Shown here piece by piece: positions 15,129-26,163 of a stretch of DNA of 64,000 nucleotides. The stretch is from Micromonospora sp. U21 (GTDB lineage: Bacteria > Actinomycetota > Actinomycetes > Mycobacteriales > Micromonosporaceae). The translations under genes and the position numbers were made by a program. Where the stretch lies: the NCBI RefSeq assembly GCF_018070045.1, contig NZ_JAGPYK010000002.1, positions 62,001 through 126,000 of the forward strand, given 5' to 3'. How positions within the stretch are numbered: position 1 is the first letter of the stretch; each line of letters begins with the position of its first letter. Below the pieces are notes generated by a model. That model saw nothing but the letters and a program-made list of their open reading frames with translations. It had not been told where the DNA came from and made no database searches.

Positions 15129-18100
15129 TCAGCTGACCGTGATGGTCAGGTTGGCCGAGCGGGTCTCCCCACTGGTGTAGGTGACCGTCACCCGGGCGGT
15201 GAAGGTCCCCCTGCGGGGGTAGCTGTGGCCGGTCGACCGCAGCGTCGCGCCGTGCGTGACGGCGGTGTTGTCGCCGAAGTCCCACGCGTAGTCGGTGATG
15301 CTCTGCCCGGATGGCGCCGTCGCGGTGGCGGTCAGGGTGCTGGTCAGCGGCGCGGTGCCGCTGCGGGGGCTGGCCGCGAGGGAGAGCGTACCGCCGGGCT
15401 CCTGCTTGACGCCGGCCCCGTTGAACCGCAGCCAGTCCAGGGCGAGCAGGTCCGGGGTGCCGTTGACCTGGGCGGCGTTGACGAACTTCGCGTAGAGGGT
15501 GGTGGTGCCGGCGGGCTTGTTGGTCAGCGTGACGGTGGGGGAGACCAGGTTGTCCCAGCCGCCGGTCGAGCCGATGGTGGCCCTGCCGATCAGCGTGCCG
15601 GTGGGTGAGCCGGTCCGCAGCTCGATGTCACCGCCGACCCCACCGTTGGTCATCCCGAGCGTCACCGAGCCGATGTTGCGCAGGTCCACCGGCCCGTACG
15701 CCGCCCAGTCGTTGTGGTCGACGTCGCCGAGCCGCTTGCCGGCGCGGGCGGTTGGCCGGTCGTTCACCGTGATGCCGGACTGGGCGGTGAGGTGCTCGGC
15801 CTCCTTGCTCTTGGGCTGCAACTGCGCCCGGGTCGAGCCGGTCAGAGTCGGTACGCCGCCGGCCGCGCCGCCGTCGGTGTACTGCGCGGTGACCACCGTG
15901 TAGAGGTTCTGTCCGGGTCCGTGCCCGTCACCGGCGTCCGCCTCGGTGGCCAGCAGCCCCGAGCAGCCGGTGTACACGTCCAGAGGGTGGGCGTGCGAGT
16001 CGTGGCCGAGTTGGGTCTGCACGGTCACCTTCGCGCAGTCGATGGTGGCGTCCTCCGGATCGGTGACCGTCACCGTGTACGGGATCTTGTCGCCGAAGTC
16101 GAAGAAGCCTCCGTCGGGGACCGTGATGGTCACCGTGGGCCGGGTGTTGCCGACCACCACGTCGGTGACCGCGCTGGCGGTCAATCCGTTGCCGCTGTTG
16201 CGCACGGTCAGCCGGGCGGTGAACTTCCCGGCCGACGGGTAGGTGTGGCTCGGGTTGGCGGCGGTGGAGTCGGTGCTGCCGTCGTTGGTGAAGTCCCACG
16301 CGTAGCTGAGCGCGGAGCCGTCGCCGGCGGCCGATCCGGCCGAGGAGAACGCCACCGTCAGCGGCGGTCGTCCACTGTCCGGATTGGAGGCGATCTTGGC
16401 GGTCGGCGGCCGACCGTTCGCCACGTAGTCGATCCGGTAGATGCCGGCGCCGGCGTTGCTGCCGCCCCGACCGCTGCCGGTGCCCTCGCCGAAGTCGATG
16501 ACGTAGAGCGAGCCGTCCGGGCCGAACTCCGCCTCGAAGGGCTGGGTCCAGCTCATGTTGCCGAAGATCCCGTTGATCGACTGGAGGTGGCCCACGGCGG
16601 TGGGGCCGAAGCGCGCGTTGGTGAACGTCTGTGCCGTCCTGTGGATCGACAGCGTCTTGAACCACTTGCGGGTGAACTCGTAGGTGATCCACTTGCCGTC
16701 GAAGTACTCCGGGAACTTCGTGGTGCGGGTGTTGGCCGGGTCGTGGTCGTAGACCGGGCCGCTCATCGGCCCGCCACCGCCGGTGCCCACCTCCGGGAAC
16801 TGGCTGGAGGCGGAGTACGCGTACCAGACCAGCGCCGACTTCGCCGCCGGCAGGGTCGTCAGGCCGGTGTTGTTGGGGGAGTTGTTCACCGGCGCGGCGC
16901 AGTTGAACTTCGCCCCGGGGGTGCTGGTGGCGAAGTTGTAGTCGTTGAACGGGATGTTGTTGCCCACGCAGTACGGCCAGCCGTAGTTGCCGGCGGCGGT
17001 GATCCGGTTGAACTCGACCGTCCCCTCCGGGCCGCGGTTGGGATCGGTGGCGCGGGCGTCCGGCCCGTAGTCGCCGACCAGCAGCGCGTTGGTGTGCGGG
17101 TCGATGGTGACCCGGAACGGGTTGCGCATGCCCATCGCGTAGATCTCCGGGCGGGTCCGCGCGGTGCCGGCGGGGAACAGGTTGCCGCTCGGGACGGTGT
17201 ACGTGCCGTCGGCCTGCGGGGTGATCCGCAGGATCTTGCCGCGCAGGTCGTTGGTGTTGCCGGCGGTGCCCTGGGCGTCCCAGGCGGCCCGGCCGGCCTG
17301 CTCGTCGATCGGCGTGTACCCGCTGGAGGCGAACGGGTCGGTGTTGTCGCCGATGGCGGCGTAGAGCCGCCCGGCGGCGTCCATGGTCAGCGAGCCGCCC
17401 ATGTGCGAGTTGGCCCGGCCCACCCCGCGGAAGGTGGGGATGGCCAGCAGCCGCTTCTCCGACGAGAGCGCGACGCTGTTGTTGGCGACCGTGAAGCGGG
17501 ACAGGTTGAGCTGTTTGAGGGTCTTGTCCGACCAGAGCAGGTAGATCCAGCCGTTGCTGGCGAAGTTGCGGTCCAGGGTCATTCCGAGCAGCCCGTCGGA
17601 CTGGTCGGTCATCGCCGAGGTGTAGGCGAGGTCCAGCAGCGTGGTGACCTGGAGGGTGTCCTGGTTGACGACCTTTAGCGCGCCGGTGCGCTGGATGTAG
17701 TAGACCTTGCGGTCGGGGGCGACGGCCAGCTCGAACGGGTCGGCGAGGTTCTCGGTGACCAGCCCCACCCGCTCGAAGTTGCCGGTCTCGGTGGCCGAGC
17801 AGTCGCCGGCGACCGCGCCGGCCGCCCACTCGATGCCGTAGCGCAGGTGCTCCAGGAAGGCCGGCTCGCTGAACCGGGAGCTGGCGTGCCCGCCGGCGGT
17901 GAACCAGGACCGGCCGCCGTCGTAGCGCTGACACCAGGAGTACGCGTGGTCGACGCCCTCGTCCAGCCCGCTGATCCCGTCGCGCACCTTGATCTGCGCG
18001 AGCGTGTGCACGTTGCCGGTCGGGTTGGTCCGCCAGTTGTACCACTCCTCGCTCTGCTCCCACAGCTCCGGCAGGTTCCGCGTCGAGGGGTGCGCCCGGT

Positions 18101-18593
18101 CGAGCACCTTCACCCGGCCGGGATAGGTACCGCCGGTGGCGGAGAAGTCGGGGTGGAAGTCGAAGATCGTGCCGACCAGGCCCTCGTACCAAGGCCAGTC
18201 GCGTTCGCTGGCTGAGGCGGCGTGCAGGCCGGCCCAGCCACCGCCGTTGCGGATGAAGGTCTGCAACGCCGCCCGGTGGCTGGCGTTGAGCAGGTCACCG
18301 GAGGCCGGGGTGGAGTTGGTGTTGTTGAACACCAGGGCGTCGAAGGTGGCGAGGTTGGCGTCGGTGAAGGCCGCCGCGTCGGTGGTGGCCACGACCTCGA
18401 AGTTGTGGGCGGTGCCGAGCTGCTGGATCGCGGCGATGCCGGCCGGGATCGAGTCGTGGTAGAAGTTCGTGATCTTGGAGAAGACCAGCACCCGGAAGCG
18501 GGGGGCGGCCTCGGCGGGCAGGGCGGTGGTCGTGCTCAGGACGGTGGCGACGGCGAGCAGGGCGAGGCAGAACGCGCGCAGGATTTTGGGCAT
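15129..18593 (-). CDS. Secreted ThuA + PQQ-type sugar dehydrogenase + PKD/CBM protein
   Basis: A 1154-aa exported protein. Domains in order: signal peptide (about 1-29, ending PAEAA); ThuA/trehalose-utilisation domain (about 33-250, with LVFSKITNFYHDSI and GGGWAGLHAAS); six-bladed glucose/sorbosone dehydrogenase (GSDH) propeller (about 265-700, with LLGMTLDRNF, GDYGPDAR and GNYGWPYC); PKD domain (about 735-815, YAWDFTNDG); an unassigned beta domain; a CBM6-like domain (about 935-1060, EAEHLTAQSG); and a C-terminal PKD domain (YAWDFGDN). It probably oxidises a sugar or polysaccharide end outside the cell while attached to a glycan. ATG 18593 is chosen for its AGGGAG site. The LacI-type palindrome 30 bp upstream links it to the facing catabolic operon. 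Confidence 0.9.
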   Translation of the reverse strand: MPKILRAFCLALLAVATVLSTTTALPAEAAPRFRVLVFSKITNFYHDSIPAGIAAIQQLGTAHNFEVVATTDAAAFTDANLATFDALVFNNTNSTPASGDLLNASHRAALQTFIRNGGGWAGLHAASASERDWPWYEGLVGTIFDFHPDFSATGGTYPGRVKVLDRAHPSTRNLPELWEQSEEWYNWRTNPTGNVHTLAQIKVRDGISGLDEGVDHAYSWCQRYDGGRSWFTAGGHASSRFSEPAFLEHLRYGIEWAAGAVAGDCSATETGNFERVGLVTENLADPFELAVAPDRKVYYIQRTGALKVVNQDTLQVTTLLDLAYTSAMTDQSDGLLGMTLDRNFASNGWIYLLWSDKTLKQLNLSRFTVANNSVALSSEKRLLAIPTFRGVGRANSHMGGSLTMDAAGRLYAAIGDNTDPFASSGYTPIDEQAGRAAWDAQGTAGNTNDLRGKILRITPQADGTYTVPSGNLFPAGTARTRPEIYAMGMRNPFRVTIDPHTNALLVGDYGPDARATDPNRGPEGTVEFNRITAAGNYGWPYCVGNNIPFNDYNFATSTPGAKFNCAAPVNNSPNNTGLTTLPAAKSALVWYAYSASSQFPEVGTGGGGPMSGPVYDHDPANTRTTKFPEYFDGKWITYEFTRKWFKTLSIHRTAQTFTNARFGPTAVGHLQSINGIFGNMSWTQPFEAEFGPDGSLYVIDFGEGTGSGRGGSNAGAGIYRIDYVANGRPPTAKIASNPDSGRPPLTVAFSSAGSAAGDGSALSYAWDFTNDGSTDSTAANPSHTYPSAGKFTARLTVRNSGNGLTASAVTDVVVGNTRPTVTITVPDGGFFDFGDKIPYTVTVTDPEDATIDCAKVTVQTQLGHDSHAHPLDVYTGCSGLLATEADAGDGHGPGQNLYTVVTAQYTDGGAAGGVPTLTGSTRAQLQPKSKEAEHLTAQSGITVNDRPTARAGKRLGDVDHNDWAAYGPVDLRNIGSVTLGMTNGGVGGDIELRTGSPTGTLIGRATIGSTGGWDNLVSPTVTLTNKPAGTTTLYAKFVNAAQVNGTPDLLALDWLRFNGAGVKQEPGGTLSLAASPRSGTAPLTSTLTATATAPSGQSITDYAWDFGDNTAVTHGATLRSTGHSYPRRGTFTARVTVTYTSGETRSANLTITVS

Positions 18594-18624
18594 AGGGGCG
18601 CTCCCTGTCGGACGGCGAGGGTCG

Positions 18625-18704
18625 GAAAGCGCTTTCTTCGCTGCCCGCGTCACGGTACTGACAGCCAGTGATGACCGTCAATAGGCGCAAGGTAAGCGTT
18701 TTCC
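18625..18704. promoter_or_regulatory. LacI-type operators upstream of the ThuA gene
   Basis: A perfect 12-bp palindrome GAAAGCGCTTTC (18625-18636) and a second looser site GGTAAGCGTTTTCC (18691-18704) lie upstream of the secreted ThuA/dehydrogenase gene. Both match the pattern of the sites at 6569, 7719 and 7760. Confidence 0.6.
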
Positions 18705-18735
18705 TGTCCCGTCCGTCCGGATCCCTCCAGCGCCG

Positions 18736-20295
<1,560 letters not shown>

Positions 20296-20483
20296 GCCGC
20301 CGCGCTCCCTGCTCACCGCTGTGGTTGAGGCGCGGCGCGTACCCGTTCTGCGGCGGACTTCACCCCCGCGGCGGTGCCGGTATGTGACGGTTTCGGCTCC
20401 GGCGGGGCGCGCGGCGGCGTACAACGGGAAGGGCGGCGCCCCCGCGCGGAGGGTGGGCCGGGGCGGACCGGGGGAGCGGGCGG

Positions 20484-21719
20484 ATGCGCCGGTGGCGGAG
20501 CGGCCGGGGGCGCGCGACGGCGCTCGCCGCCCGGCTGGCCGCTGCGGCCCGGTCCGGCGCAGGGCTGGCCCGCCGGGTGCCGGCGCCCTGGCCGTACCTG
20601 CTCGGCCTGTTCCTCGGCGCGAAGCTGCTGCTCACCCTGGTCGGGCTCCTGGTCCTGCACGCCTGGGACGGCATCCCCGGCGCGCCGCCGGCCGACGAGA
20701 CGTTGATGTGGACGCAGCAGCGGGAGGTCTCCGGGCACCGGTGGGTCTCCTTCTGGTTCGCCTGGGACGCGCTGCTCTACCTGCGGCTGAGCGAACTGCC
20801 GCTGACCGGGCCGTGGCGGGACTTCGGCTTCCCGCTGCTCTACCCGTTCCTGGCCCGGCCGGTCGGCGCGCTGCTCGGCGGCGACAACGCGCTGGCCCTG
20901 CTGCTGATCAGCAACGTCGCCTTCCTGCTGGCCCTCTGGTACGGCTGTCGACTGGCCGAGCTGCTGCTCGGCGACCCGGACGCGGCCCGCCGGTTCACCC
21001 GCTACCTGGTGCTGCTGCCGACCGCGTTCCTGTTCCAGGCCGCGCTGACCGAGTCGCTCTTCGTCTGCCTCGCGCTGGCCGCGTTCTACCACGCGGAGCG
21101 CCGCCAGTGGCTGCTGGTCGGCGTGCTCGGCTACTTCCTGGCGATGAGCCGCTCGGTCGGCTTCGTCGTCGCGCTGCCACTGGCGCTGGTGCTGCTGCGC
21201 CAGCACGACTGGCGGCTCGGCCCACGCGCTCTGCTCGGGTACCTGCGGATCGGCTGGCCGTTGCTGCTGCTGCCCGCCGGCTGGTTCACCTTCATGGCGT
21301 TCTGCCGGTGGCGGGGCGGGGACTGGTTCGCCTACCAGCACGCCCAGCAGACTGGGTGGGGGATCAGGGTGCAGAACCCGGTGCCGGTGCTGCTGGGCGG
21401 ACTGGCCGGAGAGCCACGCGACGCCGCCCGGGTCTGGTTCGCCGTGGCCGTGCTGGCCGTGCTCGTCGCCGGGTTCCGCCGCCGCGAGCTGGCCTACCTG
21501 GTATACGGCGTGCTCATGGTGCTGGTGCCGCTGTCGATGGGCCCGCCGGTCTACAAGAGCCTGCTGCGCTACCTGCTCGCCGCCTTCCCGGTCGCCCTGG
21601 TGCTGGCCCGCTGGGCACGCCGCGCCACCGTCGACGTGTGGCTGACCGCGGCTCTCGCCCTGGTCCAGGGTGCGCTGTTCGTGCTCTGGCTCAGCTACTG
21701 GACCCACATGATCATTTGA
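20484..21719 (+). CDS. PIG-V/GPI-mannosyltransferase-like membrane glycosyltransferase
   Basis: A 411-aa polytopic protein with about nine hydrophobic helices. A large first extracytoplasmic loop carries [18 protein letters not shown], the counterpart of the Asp-containing loop of lipid-phosphomannose-dependent (GT-C) mannosyltransferases. [24 protein letters not shown] is the typical PIG-V/DUF2029-like segment. It probably adds mannose from polyprenyl-phosphate-mannose to a lipid or protein on the outer face of the membrane. The N-terminal 35 residues are Arg/Ala-rich. The start at ATG 20484 is reasonable but the upstream ribosome site is weak. Confidence 0.82.
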   Translation: MRRWRSGRGRATALAARLAAAARSGAGLARRVPAPWPYLLGLFLGAKLLLTLVGLLVLHAWDGIPGAPPADETLMWTQQREVSGHRWVSFWFAWDALLYLRLSELPLTGPWRDFGFPLLYPFLARPVGALLGGDNALALLLISNVAFLLALWYGCRLAELLLGDPDAARRFTRYLVLLPTAFLFQAALTESLFVCLALAAFYHAERRQWLLVGVLGYFLAMSRSVGFVVALPLALVLLRQHDWRLGPRALLGYLRIGWPLLLLPAGWFTFMAFCRWRGGDWFAYQHAQQTGWGIRVQNPVPVLLGGLAGEPRDAARVWFAVAVLAVLVAGFRRRELAYLVYGVLMVLVPLSMGPPVYKSLLRYLLAAFPVALVLARWARRATVDVWLTAALALVQGALFVLWLSYWTHMII

Positions 21720-21831
21720 GCGCGCCCCGGGCGGCCTGAGCGCCGGCGTGACCCGCCCCGCGCTGGGTCCGGCCGGCGGGCCTGTGCGAACCTGCTACCC
21801 GACGTCCCGACCCGCACCCCGTGGAGGCCCG

Positions 21832-22404
21832 GTGTTCGCCCTGCCGTTGACCGAGGAGGTCGAGCTGCGCCCGCTGGACCCGTGGCGGGCCGAGGAGTTC
21901 CTCGCCAATCTGGACCGGGCCCGGGAGCACATCCAGCCCTGGGTGTCGCCGTCCTTCGTCGCCACCGACCTGCCCTCGGCCCGGGCGGTGCTCCAGCGGT
22001 ACGCGGAGCGCTGGGCCCGTGACGCCGGCGGCATCTGGGGCCTGTGGTGGCGCGGCACGCTGGTCGGTGGGGTCATGTTCGTGTCGTTCGACGCCGCGCT
22101 GGGTGTCTGCGAGGTGGGCTGCTGGGTGGAGCCCGCGGCGCAGGGGCGCGGCATGGTCGCGCCGGCGGTCCGCCGGATCGTCGACTGGGCGGTACGCGAG
22201 CGCGGCATCCAGCGGGTGGAGTGGCGCACCAACGCCGACAACGCCCGCAGCATCGCGCTCGCCCGCCGTCTCGGCCTGCGTCACGACGGCACGCTCCGCC
22301 AGGTCTACCCGGGTCCGCACGGGCGGATCGACCTCGAGGTCTGGTCGGTGCTGGCCGACGAGTGGCTGGCCGGGCGGGCCGCCCCGCGGCCCACCGTCCA
22401 CTGA
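21832..22404 (+). CDS. RimJ/RimL-type GNAT acetyltransferase
   Basis: A 190-aa N-acetyltransferase of the Acetyltransf_3 group. Key features are the N-terminal LTEEVELRPLDPWRAEEF, PWVSPSF, the beta-bulge segment VCEVGCWVEPAAQGRGM with acetyl-CoA motif A, and NADNARSIALARRLGL. Relatives acetylate ribosomal protein N-termini or small amines. Start GTG 21832 has GGAGG at the right distance; an upstream in-frame start at 21748 lacks one. Confidence 0.85.
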   Translation: MFALPLTEEVELRPLDPWRAEEFLANLDRAREHIQPWVSPSFVATDLPSARAVLQRYAERWARDAGGIWGLWWRGTLVGGVMFVSFDAALGVCEVGCWVEPAAQGRGMVAPAVRRIVDWAVRERGIQRVEWRTNADNARSIALARRLGLRHDGTLRQVYPGPHGRIDLEVWSVLADEWLAGRAAPRPTVH

Positions 22405-22445
22405 CGAAGGCGGGTTCTGTCGTACCCGGGCGGCACCATGCATCC

Positions 22446-22859
22446 ATGGCCGTCCCCGCGCTCACCCCGCACCCCGACCCGCCGCGCTCCGTGCCGCTGC
22501 GCGAGGCGCGCACCCGGTTCAGCCAGCTCGTGGCGCTGGCCGAGCTGACCGACGTGGTCACCGTCGTCACCCGCGACGGCGACCACCGCCCGGTCGCCGC
22601 GATCGTCCCGGCCGCCGCTGCCCGCAGTGGCGCACAGGCCCGCGCCGACGCCGACCGGCTCGCCGCGGTCACCGCCGGTTGGGCCCGTCGCCTCGACGAG
22701 CAGCACCGGCGCAGCAGTCACCGGCACGCCGCCGAGCTGGGTGCCGTGCGCGCGGCGCTGGCCGAGGTGTGGGCCGAGCTGGACCGACGCGTCGTTCCGG
22801 GCAGCGACCCGGCGCTGGCTCGGCTACGGGCCGCGCACGCAGACCTGCTCGCCGGCTGA
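22446..22859 (+). CDS. Phd/YefM-like antitoxin, no toxin beside it
   Basis: A 137-aa protein whose first half fits the Phd/YefM fold: SVPLREARTRFSQLVALAELTDVVTVVTRDGDHRPVAAIVP. The second half is a charged Ala/Arg helix where toxin-binding segments usually lie. No PIN, RelE or Doc toxin is encoded next to it; the next gene converges on it and is modC. It could be an orphan antitoxin or a free-standing transcription factor. The ATG 22446 start lies 42 bp after the acetyltransferase gene. Confidence 0.68.
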   Translation: MAVPALTPHPDPPRSVPLREARTRFSQLVALAELTDVVTVVTRDGDHRPVAAIVPAAAARSGAQARADADRLAAVTAGWARRLDEQHRRSSHRHAAELGAVRAALAEVWAELDRRVVPGSDPALARLRAAHADLLAG

Positions 22860-22935
22860 CCCGGTGCTGGCCGGCGGCCCACCGCGCATACCGACCTGCG
22901 TCGTCGGCTGATCGCGGCCGGGCCGAGGGTCGGGG

Positions 22936-24003
22936 TCAGCCGGTGGCCGGGTAGGCGTGCGTCTCGGTCGCCTTGACCGCCACCCAGACCCGCTGGCCGG
23001 GGATCAGCCGCAGCTGGGCGGCGGCGGCCGGGGTGACGTCCGCGGCCACCCCGATCGGCCCGTCCAGCTGCACCCGCACGTTGTCGCCGTGCCGCTGGAC
23101 GCCGGCCACGGTGCCCGCCCAGGTGTTGCGCGGGCTGCCTTCCGGCCGGGCGGGGTGCAGGGCCACGGCCGCCGGGCGGAACGCGACGAACGCCTCGCCG
23201 TTCAGCCGGTCGGCGACGGTGAGGGTCAGCTCCGGCGCGACCCGCACGCCGTGCCCCTCCGCCCGCCCCCGATAGAGGTTCAGCCCGACCAGCCGGGCCA
23301 CGTAGTCGGTGCGCGGCCGGGCCGTGACACTCGGGCCGTCGCCCTCCTGGACCACCCGCCCACCCTCCACGATGACGAGTCGGTCGGCCAGCGCCAGCGC
23401 GTCCAGCGGGTCGTGGGTGACCAGCACCGTCGCGCCCTGGTGCGCGGACAGGTGGCGGTGCAGCTCCGCGCGGGTGTCCAACCGGGTGCGGGCGTCCAGC
23501 GCGGCGAGTGGCTCGTCCAGGAGCAGCAGCGACGGCTCGACGGCCAGTGCCCGGGCCAGCGCCACCCGCTGCGCCTGCCCGCCGGAGAGCTGCCGGGGCC
23601 GGCGGTGCGCCTGCCCGGCCAGCCCCACCCGGCCGAGCCAGTCCCGGGCCGTGGCCCGCGCCGCCCGCCGGTCGATGCCGTGCCGGCGCGGGCCGAAGGC
23701 CACGTTGTCCAGGGCACTCAGGTGCGGAAAGAGCAGGTAGTCCTGGAAGACCACGCCGATGGGCCGGCGTTCGGTGGGCACCCAGCCCCGGCTCGCCGGC
23801 CGGTCCAGGTCGACGCCGTCGAGGGTGACGTGCCCTGCGGTGAGCGGGTGCAGCCCGGCCAGCGCGCGCAGCGCGGTGGTCTTGCCGGCACCGTTGGGCC
23901 CGAGGAGCGCGACCACCTCGCCGGGCGCGACCCGCAACGGCACCTCGAGCCGGAAGGCGTCCCGGTCGACGACGAGCCGGGCGTCGAGCAGCGGCGCGGT
24001 CAT
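22936..24003 (-). CDS. modC: Molybdate ABC transporter ATP-binding protein ModC
   Basis: A 355-aa ATPase with a C-terminal TOBE-like regulatory domain. Walker A GPNGAGKTT, signature LSGGQAQR, Walker B LLLLDEPLAALD, switch His in LVTHDPLDAL. After residue 235 comes the molybdate-sensing region (LRLIPGQRVWVAVKATETHAYP). It is the last of four overlapping genes (HTH-Mop, modA, modB, modC). It powers uptake of molybdate, which the PaoABC-like enzyme of this window would need. Confidence 0.92.
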   Translation of the reverse strand: MTAPLLDARLVVDRDAFRLEVPLRVAPGEVVALLGPNGAGKTTALRALAGLHPLTAGHVTLDGVDLDRPASRGWVPTERRPIGVVFQDYLLFPHLSALDNVAFGPRRHGIDRRAARATARDWLGRVGLAGQAHRRPRQLSGGQAQRVALARALAVEPSLLLLDEPLAALDARTRLDTRAELHRHLSAHQGATVLVTHDPLDALALADRLVIVEGGRVVQEGDGPSVTARPRTDYVARLVGLNLYRGRAEGHGVRVAPELTLTVADRLNGEAFVAFRPAAVALHPARPEGSPRNTWAGTVAGVQRHGDNVRVQLDGPIGVAADVTPAAAAQLRLIPGQRVWVAVKATETHAYPATG

Positions 24004-24815
24004 GGGCCGGTGATCCAGCGGTCACGCAGCGCGGCCAGGATGCCCACCGAGACGGTGAGCAGCACCAGGCTGAGCACGATCGCGGACTCCAGGTCGGTCT
24101 CCAACGCCAGGTAGACGGCGAGCGGCATGGTCTGCGTCCGGCCCGGATAGTTGCCGGCGAAGGTGATGGTGGCGCCGAACTCGCCGAGCGCCCGGGCCCA
24201 GCAGAGCACCGCGCCGGCGGCCAAACCCGGCGCCACCAGCGGCAGCGTGACGTGGGTGAAGGTGGTCCACCGGCCGGCGCCCAGCGTCGCGGCGGCCTCC
24301 TCGTAGCGGTGGTCGGCGGCCCGCAGCGCACCCTCCACGGCGATGACCAGGAACGGCATGGCGACGAACGACTCGGCCAGCACCACGCCCGCGGTGGTGA
24401 ACGGCAGGGTGACGCCGAACGTGGCGTCGAGCCACCCGCCGATCAGACCGCGCCGGCCGAAGACCAGCAGCAGCGCCACCCCGCCGACCACCGGCGGCAG
24501 CACCAGCGGCACGGTGACCAGGGCGCGGACCAGCCGTCGGCCGGGGAACTCGACCCGGGCCAGCAGCCAGGCCAGTGGCACCCCGAGCAGCAGGCAGAGC
24601 ACGGTGGCCAGGGTCGCGGTCTGCACCGACAGTCGCAGCGCGGTCAGCGCCCCCGGCTCGGTGAGCCGCTGCGGCAACGTCGTCCACGGTGCCCGGACGA
24701 CCAGCCCGGCCAGCGGCAGGACGAGGAAGAGCAGCCCCATCCCGGCCGGGATCAGCAGCGCTGCCGGCACCCGGCCGCGCCGCCGGGGCGCGGCGGCGTC
24801 GAGGACCCGGCTCAC
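24000..24815 (-). CDS. modB: Molybdate ABC transporter permease ModB
   Basis: A 271-aa inner-membrane permease with five to six helices. The EAA loop is AAATLGAGRWTTFTHVTLPLVAPGL near residue 180, followed by ARALGEFGATITFAGNYPG, a signature of molybdate/sulfate permeases. Start and stop overlap the neighbours by four bases (ATGA), which supports co-translation with modA and modC. Confidence 0.93.
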   Translation of the reverse strand: MSRVLDAAAPRRRGRVPAALLIPAGMGLLFLVLPLAGLVVRAPWTTLPQRLTEPGALTALRLSVQTATLATVLCLLLGVPLAWLLARVEFPGRRLVRALVTVPLVLPPVVGGVALLLVFGRRGLIGGWLDATFGVTLPFTTAGVVLAESFVAMPFLVIAVEGALRAADHRYEEAAATLGAGRWTTFTHVTLPLVAPGLAAGAVLCWARALGEFGATITFAGNYPGRTQTMPLAVYLALETDLESAIVLSLVLLTVSVGILAALRDRWITGP

Positions 24816-25606
24816 AGGCCCTGGAACCCGGCCTCGGCGAGGACCGCCTGCGCCGGCGCCGAGCGGACGTACGCGACGAAGGCCGGCGCGCCCGCCCGGT
24901 TCGGTGCGTCCTTGAGCGCCACGATCGGGTAGTCGTTGACCGCCCGCGCCGACTCGGGGAACTCGACGCCGGTCACGTCGGCGGTCGCCGCGCGCGCGTC
25001 CGTGCGGTAGACCAGAGACGCGTCGACCTCGCCCAGCTTCACCTTGGCCAGCGCGCCCTTGACGTCCTGCTCCAGGGTGACCGGCGTCAACGCGACCCCG
25101 GCCGCGTCCAGCGCGGACCGGGCAGCCGTGCCGCAGGGCACCTGGTCGGCGCAGAGCGCCACCTTCACGCCCGGCCGGGTCAGGTCGGCCAGCCCGGTCA
25201 CCCCCGCCGGGTTGCCCCGGGGCACCGCGATCACCAGCTGATTGCGGGCGAAGGTTGCCGGCGTGCCGTCGGCGTCGCCGGCCTCGGTCACCGTGGTCAT
25301 GTTCCGCGCAGCGGCGGAGGCGAACACGTCCGCCGGCGCGCCCTGGTTGATCTGGTTGGCCAGGGCCGAGCTGCCCGCGAAGTTGAACGTCACGGTGCTG
25401 CCCGGGTACGCGGCCTCGAAGTCCCTGCCGATACGGGTGAACGACTCGGTCAGTGAGGCGGCGGCGAACACGGTCACCGTGCCGTTGACCCGGCCGTCCC
25501 CGCTGCCGCCCGGCGCCGGGTCGTCGCCCCCGCCGCAGCCGGCCACCGCCAGCCCGGCCAACGCCACCAGCGCGGCCAGCGCCGTGCGCCTCGCCCGCGC
25601 GCTCAT
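24812..25606 (-). CDS. modA: Molybdate-binding lipoprotein ModA
   Basis: A 264-aa solute-binding lipoprotein with lipobox LAVAGCGGG near residue 23. VTVFAAASLTESFTRIGRDFEAAYPG and FNFAGSSALANQINQGAPADVFASA are the classical ModA segments that ligate the oxyanion through Ser residues. It delivers molybdate (or tungstate) to ModB/ModC. Confidence 0.94.
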   Translation of the reverse strand: MSARARRTALAALVALAGLAVAGCGGGDDPAPGGSGDGRVNGTVTVFAAASLTESFTRIGRDFEAAYPGSTVTFNFAGSSALANQINQGAPADVFASAAARNMTTVTEAGDADGTPATFARNQLVIAVPRGNPAGVTGLADLTRPGVKVALCADQVPCGTAARSALDAAGVALTPVTLEQDVKGALAKVKLGEVDASLVYRTDARAATADVTGVEFPESARAVNDYPIVALKDAPNRAGAPAFVAYVRSAPAQAVLAEAGFQGL

Positions 25607-26022
25607 CCGCCCGACCTTCCCCTGGCCGGCGCGGCGGGAGCGGCCCGCTCCACGACGACCGTGGTCGACTTGATCACCGCCACGGCCACCGAGCCGACCC
25701 GCAGGTCCAGCTCGTCGACCGCCTCCCGGCTCATCAGCGACACGATCCGGAACGGGCCCGCCTGGATGTCGACCTGGGCCATCACGGCGTCCTTGCGCAC
25801 GTCGACGACGATGCCGCGCAGCCGGTTACGGGCGGAGGAGCGCTCGGCGCCCGCGGCCGGGTCGGCGGCCTGGGCGCGGGCGAAACCCGCCAGGTCGGCG
25901 CCGTCGATGACCCGATGGCCGTGCTCGTCGCGCCCGGCGGCCAGGCGCCCGGCGTCCACCCAGCGGCGCATCGTGTCGGCGCTCACCCCGAGGAGGTCGG
26001 CCGCCTCGCCGATCCGGAACAT
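25603..26022 (-). CDS. HTH plus molybdenum-pterin-binding (Mop/TOBE) protein
   Basis: A 139-aa two-part protein. Residues 1-50 form a MerR/excisionase-like HTH (FRIGEAADLLGVSADTMRRWVDAGRL); residues about 65-132 are a Mop/TOBE domain (LRGIVVDVRKDAVMAQVDIQAGPFRIVSLMS) that binds molybdate. It leads the mod operon and probably regulates it by sensing molybdate, a job done by ModE in proteobacteria. ATG 26022 is preferred to GTG 26028 because the AAGGTGAG site then has normal spacing. Confidence 0.88.
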   Translation of the reverse strand: MFRIGEAADLLGVSADTMRRWVDAGRLAAGRDEHGHRVIDGADLAGFARAQAADPAAGAERSSARNRLRGIVVDVRKDAVMAQVDIQAGPFRIVSLMSREAVDELDLRVGSVAVAVIKSTTVVVERAAPAAPARGRSGG

Positions 26023-26163
26023 CGTCACCGGCTCACCTTAGCGGGCGCATCTGCGAGTGCGAAAGCCCGCAAGAGCCAGGTTCTGCGTACCCCTCGGGGT
26101 TGTTCAGACCGCAATTGCGGGACATCTGGTGGCGCTGCGCCCCGGCCGTCACGCCCCGCAGTG

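Noticed and set aside
15714-17678. A 654-codon plus-strand frame
   Set aside because: Antisense to the ThuA/dehydrogenase gene, whose domains are unmistakable. The plus-strand translation is Val/Gly/Arg-rich without motifs.
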